Positions 48,933-58,303 of a DNA stretch of 59,537 nucleotides are shown one piece after another (positions within the stretch are counted from its first letter, which is position 1; each line of letters begins with the position of its first letter). Origin of the DNA: Treponema sp. (GTDB lineage Bacteria > Spirochaetota > Spirochaetia > Treponematales > Treponemataceae); the NCBI GenBank assembly GCA_017534445.1, contig JAFXWC010000075.1:1-59537 (forward strand), read 5' to 3'. Under the pieces are notes generated by a model, which made no database searches, was not told the DNA's origin, and saw only the letters and a program-made list of their open reading frames with translations. Position numbers and translations under genes: made by a program.

Positions 48933-50249
48933 ATGAAGAAATCTCTTTTAGCTTTGAGTGGTGTTCTTTGCGCAGCTGCAATGCTTTCTGTAGGCTGTAA
49001 GAAAGAACAGGGTGCAGCTGGTGCTGCTGGTTCAGCAGGTGCAGATGCAAACAAGAACCTTGTAGTATGGTCATTCACAGACGAATTGGAAGGCATGATC
49101 AACGATGAGAACTTCGGTTACAAGAAGGCTCACCCAGATATGACAGTTGAATATGCTCTTACACCAACTGACCAGTTCCCCAACAAATTGGACCCAGTTC
49201 TTGCTTCTGGCAACGGCTGCCCAGACGTTTTCGCTCTTGAAAACGCATTCGTACGCAAGTACATCGAAGAAGGTCCAGAGCTCTTGCTTCCTCTCGATGA
49301 CGTTTACGCAGAAATAAAGGACAAGATGGCTGACTACCCAATGCAGATTGGTTCTTACAATGGCCACGTATACGGTATGGCATGGCAGGTATGTCCTGGT
49401 GCTGTATTCTATCGCCGCAGCCTCGCAAAGCAGATCCTCGGAACAGACGATCCAGCAGAAGTACAGAAGTACATGTCTGACCTTACAAAGTTCCTTGAAC
49501 TTGCAGAAACAATCAAGACAAAGACAAACAACACTGTAAAGATCGTTTCTACAACAGGTGACTTGTTCATGCCTTACAAGGGTGCTCGTAAGGATCCTTG
49601 GGTTGTAAACGGCAAGCTCGTTATTGACCCAGCTATGGACCAGTACATGGAAATGTGCAAAGTTATGCACGACAAAGAATACGACGGTCGCGTAGGACAG
49701 TGGTCTGAAGGCTGGTTCGCAGGTATGAAGGATGCTCTTAAGGATGACAAAGGTAAGGACGTAAAAGTATTCTCTTACTTCCTCCCAACATGGGGTCTCC
49801 ACTATGTTCTTAAGACAAACGCTGAAGGAACAGCTGGTGACTGGGCAATGTGCCAGGGTCCTGCAAAGTACTACTGGGGTGGTACTTGGATTGCTGCATA
49901 CAAGGGAACAAAGAACCCGAACGCTGCTAAGGAAATGATCAAATACCTCGTTTCTGATGACGGCTTCTGCGAAGGCTATGCAAAGAAGACAGGTGATACT
50001 CTTGGTAACCTCCATACACAGGCAGCTATCAAAGATACATTCTCTGAACCATTCCTTGGTGGACAGAACCACTACGTATCATTCTGCGAAATGGCAAAGG
50101 GTATCGACGGAAAGCTTATCCAGGGTACAGACCAGGCTATCGAAGCTCTTTGGAGCGAAGCTGTTGCAGCTTATGCAAACGGTGAAAAGTCCAAGGAAGA
50201 TGCTTTGAACGAATTCAAGGCTCAGGTTAGCACAACACTTGGATTCTAA
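48933..50249 (+). CDS. Highly expressed ABC sugar-binding lipoprotein (xyloside uptake)
   Basis: 438 residues, family 1 extracellular binding protein. AGGAG at 48922-48926; signal peptide MKKSLLALSGVLCAAAMLSVGC with lipobox SVGC, then a Gly/Ala-rich linker (GAAGAAGSAGAD) and the binding domain NLVVWSFTDELEGM. Its codons are strongly biased (TTC, AAC, ATC, CGC/CGT, ACA, CTT) compared with neighbours and with its paralogue at 34069, the mark of an abundant protein. It is followed by a terminator that can limit the permeases to lower levels. Ligand inferred as a xylo-oligosaccharide from the GH43 and xylulokinase genes downstream. Confidence 0.92.
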   Translation: MKKSLLALSGVLCAAAMLSVGCKKEQGAAGAAGSAGADANKNLVVWSFTDELEGMINDENFGYKKAHPDMTVEYALTPTDQFPNKLDPVLASGNGCPDVFALENAFVRKYIEEGPELLLPLDDVYAEIKDKMADYPMQIGSYNGHVYGMAWQVCPGAVFYRRSLAKQILGTDDPAEVQKYMSDLTKFLELAETIKTKTNNTVKIVSTTGDLFMPYKGARKDPWVVNGKLVIDPAMDQYMEMCKVMHDKEYDGRVGQWSEGWFAGMKDALKDDKGKDVKVFSYFLPTWGLHYVLKTNAEGTAGDWAMCQGPAKYYWGGTWIAAYKGTKNPNAAKEMIKYLVSDDGFCEGYAKKTGDTLGNLHTQAAIKDTFSEPFLGGQNHYVSFCEMAKGIDGKLIQGTDQAIEALWSEAVAAYANGEKSKEDALNEFKAQVSTTLGF

Positions 50250-50281
50250 TTAGAATCTGAATTAATTATCTGACCCTTATT

Positions 50282-50337
50282 GGGCGCGGGCATTCATCTG
50301 ACTAAAATCATTGAGTGAATCCGCGCCCTTTTTTTTC
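50282..50337 (+). terminator. Strong hairpin between binding protein and permeases
   Basis: GGGCGCGG (50282-50289) and CCGCGCCC (50321-50328), extended inward by ATTCA/TGAAT, then eight Ts. A partial terminator here explains binding protein in excess over permeases. Confidence 0.85.
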
Positions 50338-50366
50338 AGCAAAATTGAACGCACGTGGAGGCGGGG

Positions 50367-51302
50367 ATGGCAACTAAGAAAATAGTATCGGATCGTATAA
50401 ATAAAAAGGGTTACTATTTTATTATACCTTTCGTACTTGTTTATTTATTGTTCAATTTCTGGCCGACAATTTATACATTTATCTTGTCAGTCGGAGATTT
50501 GAAAGGATTAAAAAAATCGTTTAAAATTATCGGTTTTGGTAACTTTGTTCGTCTTGTAACAGACAAATATTTCTGGGGTTCTGTTGCAAATACATTCATT
50601 ATTTGGGGACTTAACTTTGCACCGCAGCTAGGTATTGCCCTTTTGCTTGCAGTTTGGTTTACGGACGTAAAGCTCCGTCTTAAGGGAACAGGCTTGTTCA
50701 GGGCTGTTTTCTATATGCCAAACCTTTTGACAGCTGCATCTGTTGCTCTTTTGTTCAAGAGCTTGTTCGGATATCCTGTCGGTCCGGCAAACCAAATGCT
50801 TTTGGGATTCGGACTGGTTGAAAAGGCCTATCAGTTTGACCGTAACGGATGGGCGTTAAGATTTATAATTGCATTCATTCAGTGGTGGATGTGGTGTGGC
50901 CAGACACTTATTCTTTTGATGGCCGGTATCACAAGTATCTCACCTTCATTATATGAATCTGCTACAATTGACGGCGCAAACGACTGGCAGTGTACATGGA
51001 AAATAACAGTTCCTCTGCTTCGCCCGATTATGTTCTTCTTGCTGATCACATCAATGGTCGGTGGTATGCAGATGTTCGATATACCATTCCTGTTAACAGA
51101 TATGCGCGGTGGTGTAAACTTTATGTGCCGTACAATGGCTGTTTACCTGTATAACATCGGTTTCCAGGGAACAAACCAGTATTCTTACGCAGCAGCAATC
51201 GCTATCGGAATGTTCATTATTACAGTTGTTCTTTCAAGAGTTATCAACTGGCTTACAAGTGACCATTCTCGTGTAAAGCATGCTGTAGAGGAGGCAAAAT
51301 AA
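50367..51302 (+). CDS. ABC sugar permease 1 (MalF-type)
   Basis: 311 residues with six helices; start 50367 after GGAGG. The coupling EAA motif ESATIDGANDWQCTWKITVPLLRP lies near 195-218. With the next gene it forms the membrane channel of the importer. The TAA stop overlaps the ATG of permease 2. No ATPase gene is in the window, so a shared MsmK/UgpC-type ATPase is expected elsewhere. Confidence 0.92.
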   Translation: MATKKIVSDRINKKGYYFIIPFVLVYLLFNFWPTIYTFILSVGDLKGLKKSFKIIGFGNFVRLVTDKYFWGSVANTFIIWGLNFAPQLGIALLLAVWFTDVKLRLKGTGLFRAVFYMPNLLTAASVALLFKSLFGYPVGPANQMLLGFGLVEKAYQFDRNGWALRFIIAFIQWWMWCGQTLILLMAGITSISPSLYESATIDGANDWQCTWKITVPLLRPIMFFLLITSMVGGMQMFDIPFLLTDMRGGVNFMCRTMAVYLYNIGFQGTNQYSYAAAIAIGMFIITVVLSRVINWLTSDHSRVKHAVEEAK

Positions 51303-52153
51303 TGCAGTATTCATCAAAGCGCGCTGTAAAGTCTGCCATCATCTACCTTGTGATGATAGTCCTTACGCTTGTTGCAATCGTTCCTATATGGATCATGCTT
51401 ATAAACGCAACCCGTTCAACGGAAGAAATAAACTCCGGTCTTGCGATTTTGCCGACAAATCACTTCTTGTCACAGATTTCGTATAACTGGCATACCCTTA
51501 CAAACCGTGGATTCAAGATTTGGAAGGGCTTCTTGAACAGTGCAATAATCTCCTTCGGTTCCACAGCCCTTTGTGTTTACTTCTCAACCCTTACAGCATA
51601 CGGTATTTACGTATACAACTTTAAGGGAAAGAAAGCTCTTTGGGCCCTTGTCATGTTCCTGATTATGCTTCCTGGTACACTTTCCTTCATCGGTTTCTAT
51701 CAGTTCATGGCAATGATTCACCTTACGGATACTTTTGTTCCTCTTATCGTTCCTTCCATTTCTGCTGCTGCTACAGTAATGTTCCTGCACCAGTACATGG
51801 AATCAATACTTTCACTGGAACTTATAGAAGCTGCCCGTATAGACGGTGCCGGTGAGTTCTTTACATTTAACATCATTGTATTGCCGATCATGCAGCCGGC
51901 TATTGCAACACAGGCAATCTTCGCCTTTGTTGGAAGCTGGAACAACTTCATGACTCCGTCTGTAATCCTTACCAGCGAAGACAAAGCTACTTTGCCAATG
52001 TTGGTACAGAAGCTCCGCGGTGATATTTACCGTACAGAATTTGGTGGAATATACTTGGGAATTGCAGTTTCGCTTATCCCGATTATTATCTTCTACTCAA
52101 TTATGTCCCGCTATATCATTGCCGGTATTACAATGGGTTCCGTAAAGGAATAG
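51302..52153 (+). CDS. ABC sugar permease 2 (MalG-type)
   Basis: 283 residues, six helices. EAA motif EAARIDGAGEFFTFNIIVLPIMQP near 178-201. AATAATG junction with permease 1. The C-terminal segment ends RYIIAGITMGSVKE, which is the usual MalG-type end. Confidence 0.92.
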   Translation: MQYSSKRAVKSAIIYLVMIVLTLVAIVPIWIMLINATRSTEEINSGLAILPTNHFLSQISYNWHTLTNRGFKIWKGFLNSAIISFGSTALCVYFSTLTAYGIYVYNFKGKKALWALVMFLIMLPGTLSFIGFYQFMAMIHLTDTFVPLIVPSISAAATVMFLHQYMESILSLELIEAARIDGAGEFFTFNIIVLPIMQPAIATQAIFAFVGSWNNFMTPSVILTSEDKATLPMLVQKLRGDIYRTEFGGIYLGIAVSLIPIIIFYSIMSRYIIAGITMGSVKE

Positions 52154-52190
52154 TTCCATTTTATTATAGTTGCCTATCATAATATAAAAC

Positions 52191-52222
52191 GGCCCCTTGG
52201 GTTTTTACCTTGGGGGCTTGTC
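52191..52222 (+). terminator. Weak terminator after the permeases
   Basis: GCCCCTTGG / CCTTGGGGGC-type stem followed by TTGTCTTG; the T-run is short. Confidence 0.35.
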
Positions 52223-52256
52223 TTGTATATGAACAAAAACAAAGGAGAAAGAGAGA

Positions 52257-53906
52257 ATGGCAAGCTCAGGCGAGAAAACCGTCCGGCTTAATAACCCAAT
52301 TTTACCGGGATTCCATCCCGACCCTTCCATTTGTGTTGCAAATGGAGAATATTTTATTGCAAATTCAACTTTTGAATGGTATCCGGGAGTTGAAATTACC
52401 CGCTCAAAGGACTTGGTTCACTGGACCACGGTTCCTTCCCCGCTAAACGAAACCCGCCTTTTAGACATGCGCGGCGAAAAAGCTTCCTGCGGAATATGGG
52501 CACCCTGCCTTTCCTACAGCGACGGTTTGTTCTATCTTATCTATACAAACGTACGCAACTGGAACATTGGCACAATGAAGGACTGCCCCAATTACCTTAC
52601 AACTTCACCTTCCATAGAAGGCCCTTGGTCTGACCCTGTTTTTATGAACGCATCCGGGTTTGACGCATCCATGTTCCATGATGATGACGGACGCCACTGG
52701 TACCTTAACATGGAATGGGATTACCGTAAGGAAGGTCCCCGCCAGTTCAGCGGAATAATGATAAGAGAATATGATCCCCTTAAAAAATGCCTCGTAGGCG
52801 AAAGAAAAAAGATTTTTTTGGGAACAGATATAGGTCTTGTAGAAGGCCCCCACATTATAAAGAAAAACGGCTGGTACTACATTCTTGCGGCAGAAGGAGG
52901 CACTTCTTACGAGCACGCAATTACTGTTGGCCGCTCACGCAAGCTGGAAGGCCCTTACGAAGTTCATCCAGACAACCCTCTGATTACAGCCTATGGACAC
53001 CCGGAGCTTATGCTTCAGCGTTCAGGACATGGAATTTGGTGCGACTCTCCAGACGGAAAGCACACCTACCTTGCATATCTTTGCGGAAGACCCCTTCCCG
53101 GAACCTTGGGAGGAGCCTTTACCCGCGGAAAATGCGTCTTGGGTAGGGAAACAGGCATTGCAGAGATTGTCTGGAAAGATGACTGGCCCTATGTTACACA
53201 GGGAAACGGCACTCTGCGCAACAATCCTCCGCCTTATGTAGACGTACCTGTTGATGCGGACAATGACGGAATTCAGACAACGCCCGGAAGTGGGCCTTCT
53301 GTAATCCGCTACGACTTTAGCAAGGGAATCCATGATGACTTTAAGACCCTGCGCCGCCCGCTTACGGAAAAAGTTGCATCCGTAAAAGCCCGCCCCGGAT
53401 TCTTGCGCCTCTACGGAGGACAGTCACCATGGTCAACCTACGAGCAGTCACTTCTTGCCCGCCGCCAGGAAGACTTTAAGTTCCGCGCAGAAACAAAGAT
53501 TGAATTTGAGCCGGACTACTTCCAGCAGTACGCGGGAATGTGCTACCGTTATGATGAGGAAACCCAGTATCTTTTGCAGATAGGCTACGATGAGCAGCTT
53601 GGAAAAATCATCCAGGTGAACACAATTCTCCCGGACAAGTTCATTCAGGGAATGCCAATGCAGATTCCGGCAGGAAAGCCTGTCTACCTCCGCTTGGAAG
53701 GTAACTATGGCGTTGCAGAATTTGCCTATTCTCTGGACAAGAAGTCTTGGCACAGGATGCGTCCTCTCTGCGACACCTCCGTTCTTAGCGATGAATATTC
53801 ATCCGACGGATTTACCGGTGCCTTTGTAGGAATGTACTGCGTTGACACAGAGATGTATTCAAAAGAGGCAGACTTTGAGTATTTTGAATACGAAAGATTG
53901 GTATAG
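52257..53906 (+). CDS. GH43 beta-xylosidase, cytoplasmic
   Basis: 549 residues without a signal peptide. Five-bladed propeller (about 10-315) with catalytic base Asp22 (GFHPDPS), pKa-modulating Asp136 (FDASMFHDD) and acid Glu196 (LVEGPHI), plus a C-terminal beta-sandwich (about 325-549). This is GH43 subfamily 11-like. It hydrolyses imported xylo-oligosaccharides (or arabinosyl-xylosides) to xylose. AGGAG sits 10-14 bases before the start. It forms an operon with xylB 29 bases downstream. Confidence 0.93.
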   Translation: MASSGEKTVRLNNPILPGFHPDPSICVANGEYFIANSTFEWYPGVEITRSKDLVHWTTVPSPLNETRLLDMRGEKASCGIWAPCLSYSDGLFYLIYTNVRNWNIGTMKDCPNYLTTSPSIEGPWSDPVFMNASGFDASMFHDDDGRHWYLNMEWDYRKEGPRQFSGIMIREYDPLKKCLVGERKKIFLGTDIGLVEGPHIIKKNGWYYILAAEGGTSYEHAITVGRSRKLEGPYEVHPDNPLITAYGHPELMLQRSGHGIWCDSPDGKHTYLAYLCGRPLPGTLGGAFTRGKCVLGRETGIAEIVWKDDWPYVTQGNGTLRNNPPPYVDVPVDADNDGIQTTPGSGPSVIRYDFSKGIHDDFKTLRRPLTEKVASVKARPGFLRLYGGQSPWSTYEQSLLARRQEDFKFRAETKIEFEPDYFQQYAGMCYRYDEETQYLLQIGYDEQLGKIIQVNTILPDKFIQGMPMQIPAGKPVYLRLEGNYGVAEFAYSLDKKSWHRMRPLCDTSVLSDEYSSDGFTGAFVGMYCVDTEMYSKEADFEYFEYERLV

Positions 53907-53935
53907 CATTTTATAGTTTATAAAAGGAGAAGAAT

Positions 53936-55459
53936 ATGGCATTTTTACTTGGAATTGATTTAGGCACAAGCGGTACAAAGACTGTTTTGTTCAACTTGGA
54001 CGGAACGGTTGCCGCTTCTAAAACAATTGAATACCCGCTCTATCAGCCGCAGAACGGTTGGGCAGAACAGGATCCTGCTGACTGGTTCAATGCGGTTTGC
54101 GGAACAGCAAAGGCCGTTATGGCACAGTCCGGAGCAAAGCCTTCCGATGTAAAGGGCATTGGCATTTCAGGCCAGATGCACGGTCTTGTAATGCTGGACA
54201 AAGACGGAAACGTACTGCGCAAGTCAATCATCTGGTGCGACCAGCGTACAGCCGCTGAATGTGATGAAATTACCCAGAAGGTTGGAGCTTCCCGCCTTAT
54301 AGAGATTACAGCAAACCCTGCTCTTACGGGCTTTACCGCCTCAAAGATTCTCTGGGTTCAGAAGCACGAGCCTGAGCTTTACGAAAAGTGCGCCCACATT
54401 CTGCTTCCAAAAGACTATGTGCGCTACATGCTTACAGGCGAATTTGCAACGGAAGTAAGCGATGCATCCGGTATGCAGCTTCTTGACGTTCCCAAGCGCC
54501 AGTGGAGCGATGAAGTTCTTTCTAAGCTTGGCATAGACAAGTCCCTTCTTGCAAAGGTATATGAATCTCCAGAGGTTACCGGAAAGCTTACCGCAAAGGC
54601 AGCAGCCCTTACTGGCTTGGCAGAAGGAACACCAGTTGTTGGTGGTGCCGGAGACAATGCCGCCGCAGCCGTAGGAACAGGAACAGTTGTGGATGGACGT
54701 GCCTTTACAACCATAGGAACAAGCGGTGTTGTTTTTGCACATACCACAAAACTAAGCATAGATCCAAAGGGCAGGGTACACACATTCTGCTGTGCCGTTC
54801 CAGGTGCATGGCATGTTATGGGCGTAACCCTTGCCGCAGGTCTTTCTCTCAAGTGGTTCCGTGACAATTTCTGCCAGGACGAAATTACCGTTGCAGCAGG
54901 AATGGGAAAGGATCCTTATTTTGTTATGGACAAACAGGCCGAGCGCATACCGATTGGATGTGACCGCCTTCTTTATATGCCCTACCTTATGGGTGAACGC
55001 ACACCTCACCTTGACCCAGACTGCCGCGGAGCATTCTACGGTCTTAGCGCAATGCACACAAGGCAGCACTTGTTGCGCGCAGTTATGGAAGGCGTTGTAT
55101 ACAGCCAGAGGGACAGCACTGAAGTCCTCCGTGAAATGGGTGTTACAATCAACGACATGTATGCCTGCGGAGGCGGCGGTTCAAGTCCTCTTTGGAGGCA
55201 GATGCTTGCGGACACCTTCAATTGTCCTGTTAAGACTGTGGCTTCCAAGGAAGGCCCTGCTCTTGGCGTTGCAATCCTTGCTGGTGTTGGAACAGGCGTC
55301 TTCTCTAGCGTACAGGAAGGCTGCGACAAGCTTATCAAGACAAATCCAGCCCAAATGCCAATTGCAGAAAATGTTCCCAAGTACGAAAAGGTATATCAGC
55401 TTTACCGCAAGATTTACCCTGCACTCAAGGAAACATACAAGGAACTGGCAAAGCTTTAG
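53936..55459 (+). CDS. xylB: Xylulokinase (FGGY family)
   Basis: 507 residues. N-terminal phosphate motif LGIDLGTSGTKTVLF; QMHGLVML; GGAGDNAAAAVGTGTV with the catalytic Asp near 241; CGGGGSSPLWRQMLADTFN near the end. Family typical length. It phosphorylates D-xylulose to xylulose-5-phosphate. AAAGGAG precedes the start. Notably there is no xylA next to it. No terminator was recognised after it. Confidence 0.92.
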   Translation: MAFLLGIDLGTSGTKTVLFNLDGTVAASKTIEYPLYQPQNGWAEQDPADWFNAVCGTAKAVMAQSGAKPSDVKGIGISGQMHGLVMLDKDGNVLRKSIIWCDQRTAAECDEITQKVGASRLIEITANPALTGFTASKILWVQKHEPELYEKCAHILLPKDYVRYMLTGEFATEVSDASGMQLLDVPKRQWSDEVLSKLGIDKSLLAKVYESPEVTGKLTAKAAALTGLAEGTPVVGGAGDNAAAAVGTGTVVDGRAFTTIGTSGVVFAHTTKLSIDPKGRVHTFCCAVPGAWHVMGVTLAAGLSLKWFRDNFCQDEITVAAGMGKDPYFVMDKQAERIPIGCDRLLYMPYLMGERTPHLDPDCRGAFYGLSAMHTRQHLLRAVMEGVVYSQRDSTEVLREMGVTINDMYACGGGGSSPLWRQMLADTFNCPVKTVASKEGPALGVAILAGVGTGVFSSVQEGCDKLIKTNPAQMPIAENVPKYEKVYQLYRKIYPALKETYKELAKL

Positions 55460-55469
55460 TATGCATAGG

Positions 55470-55880
55470 TAACAAGTTCGAGGTGACGACCGCTCCCTGA
55501 GCGTAGTCGAAGGGCGCGGATGTTTGCTTTTGGCTCATGGTTCTCGATGCATCAAGGGGCTTAAGCCACTTGTTCTCTGCGGATTGGTTGACAATTCCGC
55601 ATCTTCCCAATCTGCATCCATGGCTCTACACTTGTTGGTGAACAGTTCCCTTCGGCAAGCTAAGGAAACGAGAGGTGGTGTTTGCTCGTATCATCGTCTG
55701 CTACCACCAACCAACATTGGGGGGGCGTTACGGGGGGCTTGCCCCCTGTAGAGGGGGTAGCCGATTCTTTAGATGAGGCGCAGGGGGAGTCTTCCCCCAC
55801 CTTTTGTAAGAATCAGAAAGGGGGTATTCGCAACAAGCCCGTAGGGCGCAGTTTCCAGCGGACTTCCCCCACCTTGCATT
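55470..55880. repeat. Repeat-filled intergenic region after xylB
   Basis: No gene. It has CGCTCCCTGAGCGTAGTCGAAGGGCG-type sequence (55490-55515), GGGGGGCTTGCCCCC (55734-55748) and GGGGGAGTCTTCCCCC (55781-55796), all imperfect palindromes. Short open frames in it are by-products. Confidence 0.6.
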
Positions 55881-55908
55881 CAAAAAGCTTTTTACCTCAA
55901 AAAAAAGT

Positions 55909-55936
55909 TTGCTTTTTAGAAAAGTTCATATATAAT
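55909..55936 (+). promoter_or_regulatory. Promoter of the DUF4867-isomerase operon
   Basis: TTGCTT (55909-55914), 16 bp, TATAAT (55931-55936). Leader about 50 nt with a double ribosome-binding site AAGGAGTAGGAG before ATG 55997. Confidence 0.65.
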
Positions 55937-55996
55937 GGAAATAACTATATTTGAATACGTGGCTGTATTTAAATAATAAGGAGTAGGAGTATAGTT

Positions 55997-56644
55997 ATGA
56001 AGATAAAATCTGTCTTCGGAAGCAGCTTTGTACGCTACGGAAAAGTCCTTAAGGGATACGACGTAAAAGAGTTGCTTGAAAAATTAAATTCATCAACAGA
56101 AAAGCCTCTGGATAAGGTTATCTACGAACCAGGGGACTCATCACTTGAATCACTGTCTGTGGCAAAGCAGTTTTCAGTGAACGCTTATGGCGGAATGCCA
56201 GTTCAGGTTGGATACTGCAACGGTTCAAACACAAAGCTCAACTGCCTTGAATGGCACAGGGGCTCAGAACTGAACATCCCTGCCGACGACATTGTTCTTC
56301 TCTTGGCACCGCTCCAGAGCGTAAAGAAGGGCCGCATTTCTTCAAAAGAAGTGGAAGCCTTTTATGTTCCTGCCGGTACAGTAGTTCAAATTTACGAAAC
56401 AAGCCTCCATTATGCTCCATGCAATGCCGTAAAGGGCAAAGAGGTAAGCAAAGACGGTTTCCGCGTGATTGTAGTTCTTCCAAAGGGAACAAATCTTGCA
56501 AAGCCAGAGCTTAAGGAAATTGACGCAGAAGACAAACTCCTCTGGGCTGCAAACAAGTGGCTCATTGCACATTCGTCTGCATCGGAAGCTAAGGCTGGCG
56601 CATTTGCCGGTATTTCTGGAGCAAACATAGACCTCTCCAAATAG
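55997..56644 (+). CDS. DUF4867 cupin-like protein
   Basis: 215 residues. A central segment (LNCLEWHRGSELNIPADDIVLLLAP... EVEAFYVPAGTVVQIYETSLHYAPC) has the cupin-like pattern of DUF4867 proteins, which are often encoded next to L-fucose-isomerase-type genes. The conserved His (EWHRGSE) and (LHYAPC) could bind metal. It is 74 bases upstream of the isomerase-like gene, same strand. Possibly a sugar mutarotase or lyase-type helper; no activity is established. Confidence 0.8.
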   Translation: MKIKSVFGSSFVRYGKVLKGYDVKELLEKLNSSTEKPLDKVIYEPGDSSLESLSVAKQFSVNAYGGMPVQVGYCNGSNTKLNCLEWHRGSELNIPADDIVLLLAPLQSVKKGRISSKEVEAFYVPAGTVVQIYETSLHYAPCNAVKGKEVSKDGFRVIVVLPKGTNLAKPELKEIDAEDKLLWAANKWLIAHSSASEAKAGAFAGISGANIDLSK

Positions 56645-56718
56645 AGGTGGCGTAGGGGGAACTTTTTTCACCCGCAAAACATTTTAACGTTAGGAAAGTA
56701 ATTTTATAGGAGTATAAG

Positions 56719-58215
56719 ATGATTAACAACAAACCAAAAGTAAAAATCGGTATCGTAGCTGTTAGCCGCGACTGTTTCCCGGAGTCCCTCTCTGTAAACC
56801 GCAGAAAGGCTCTTATTGATGCTTACACAAAGAAGTATGGAGCAGACGAAATCTACGAATGCCCGATTTGTATCGTAGAAAGCGAAATCCACATGGTTCA
56901 GGCTTTGGAAGACATCAAGAAGGCCGGATGTAACGCACTTTGTGTTTACCTTGGAAACTTTGGCCCGGAAATTTCCGAGACTTTGCTTGCCAAGCACTTT
57001 GAAGGTCCAAAGATGTTCTGTGCCGCTGCAGAAGAGACATCAAAGAACGGCGGTCTTATCCAGGGACGTGGAGATGCTTACTGTGGTATGCTCAACGCAT
57101 CTTACAACCTTAAGCTCCGCAACATCAAGGCTTATATTCCTGAATATCCTGTTGGAACTGCTGAACAGTGCGCAGACATGATTCATGAATTTGCACCGAT
57201 TGCAAAGGCAGTTTACGCTTTGAACCACCTCAAGATTATTTCTTTTGGCCCGCGCCCACTCAACTTCCTTGCATGCAACGCACCAATCAAGCAGCTTTAC
57301 AACATCGGTGTAGAAATTGAAGAGAACTCAGAGCTTGACCTCTTTGAATCATTCAACAAGCACGCTGGCGACGCACGCATTAAAGACGTTGCTGCAGACA
57401 TGGCAAAAGAACTTGGCAACGGAAACAAGATTCCGGAAGTTCTTGAAAAGCTTGCACAGTACGAAATTACCTTGCTTGACTGGGTAGAAGCACACCGCGG
57501 CTACCGTGAATTTGTTGCAATCGCAGGCAAGTGTTGGCCGGCATTCCAGACACAGTTTGGCTTTGTTCCTTGCTATGTAAACAGCCGCCTTACAAAGATG
57601 GGCATCCCTGTTTCCTGCGAAGTAGACATCTACGGTTGTCTCTCCGAGTTCATCGGTACAGTTGTTTCCAACGACACAGTTACCTTGCTGGACATCAACA
57701 ACACCGTTCCTCAGGACATCTACGACGAAGACATCAAGGGCAAGCACGGTCAGTACACAATCAAAGATACATTCATGGGCTTCCACTGCGGAAACACAGC
57801 ATCTTCAAAGCTTTCCTTCTGCGAGATGAAGTACCAGATGATTATGGCACGCGCCCTTCCACGCGAAGTTACAAACGGAACTTTGGAAGGAGACATCATG
57901 CCGGGCGACATCACATTCTTCCGCTTGCAGTCAACTTCCGACAACATCCTCCGCGCATACATTGCACAGGGCGAAGTTTTGCCGGTTGCCACACGCTCAT
58001 TCGGCGGCATTGGTATCTTTGCAATCCCGGAAATGGGCCGCTTCTACCGCCACGTACTCATCGAAAAGAACTTCCCTCACCACGGTGCCGTTGCATTCGG
58101 CCACTTTGGAAAGGAACTCTACGAAGTCTTCAAGTACATCGGCGTAGCAGTAGACGAGATTGGCTACAACCAGCCTAAGGGCGTACGCTATCCAACAGAA
58201 AATCCATGGGCATAA
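56719..58215 (+). CDS. L-fucose isomerase-like protein
   Basis: 498 residues of the L-fucose/L-arabinose isomerase fold. Three parts are seen: an N-terminal Rossmann-like domain (KIGIVAVSRDCFPESLS...), a middle domain (RPLNFLACNAPIKQLYNIGVEIEENSELDLF), and a C-terminal beta-domain (EVLPVATRSFGGIGIFAIPEMGRFYRHVLIEKNFPHHGAVAFGHFG). It isomerises an aldose to a ketose with a Mn2+ site. In this locus it could supply D-xylulose from D-xylose or a related pentose for XylB in place of XylA, or act on L-fucose or D-arabinose. Codons are the preferred set, indicating strong expression. TAGGAG precedes the start. Confidence 0.85.
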   Translation: MINNKPKVKIGIVAVSRDCFPESLSVNRRKALIDAYTKKYGADEIYECPICIVESEIHMVQALEDIKKAGCNALCVYLGNFGPEISETLLAKHFEGPKMFCAAAEETSKNGGLIQGRGDAYCGMLNASYNLKLRNIKAYIPEYPVGTAEQCADMIHEFAPIAKAVYALNHLKIISFGPRPLNFLACNAPIKQLYNIGVEIEENSELDLFESFNKHAGDARIKDVAADMAKELGNGNKIPEVLEKLAQYEITLLDWVEAHRGYREFVAIAGKCWPAFQTQFGFVPCYVNSRLTKMGIPVSCEVDIYGCLSEFIGTVVSNDTVTLLDINNTVPQDIYDEDIKGKHGQYTIKDTFMGFHCGNTASSKLSFCEMKYQMIMARALPREVTNGTLEGDIMPGDITFFRLQSTSDNILRAYIAQGEVLPVATRSFGGIGIFAIPEMGRFYRHVLIEKNFPHHGAVAFGHFGKELYEVFKYIGVAVDEIGYNQPKGVRYPTENPWA

Positions 58216-58248
58216 GTCCTTGGCATTAAGCTGTAGTTTTTAATTATT

Positions 58249-58296
58249 AAGCGGTTGGGATTCCTTCCTTGGAATTTCAGCCGCTTATTTTTTTTG
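58249..58296 (+). terminator. Terminator of the isomerase operon
   Basis: AAGCGG / CCGCTT stem with an inner GATTCC/GGAATT pairing, then ATTTTTTTTT. Confidence 0.8.
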
Positions 58297-58303
58297 ATAT
58301 TTT

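Noticed and set aside
55470..55954. Short ORFs after xylB
   Set aside because: They cover palindromic repeats with no start signals; composition is unlike the genes around.
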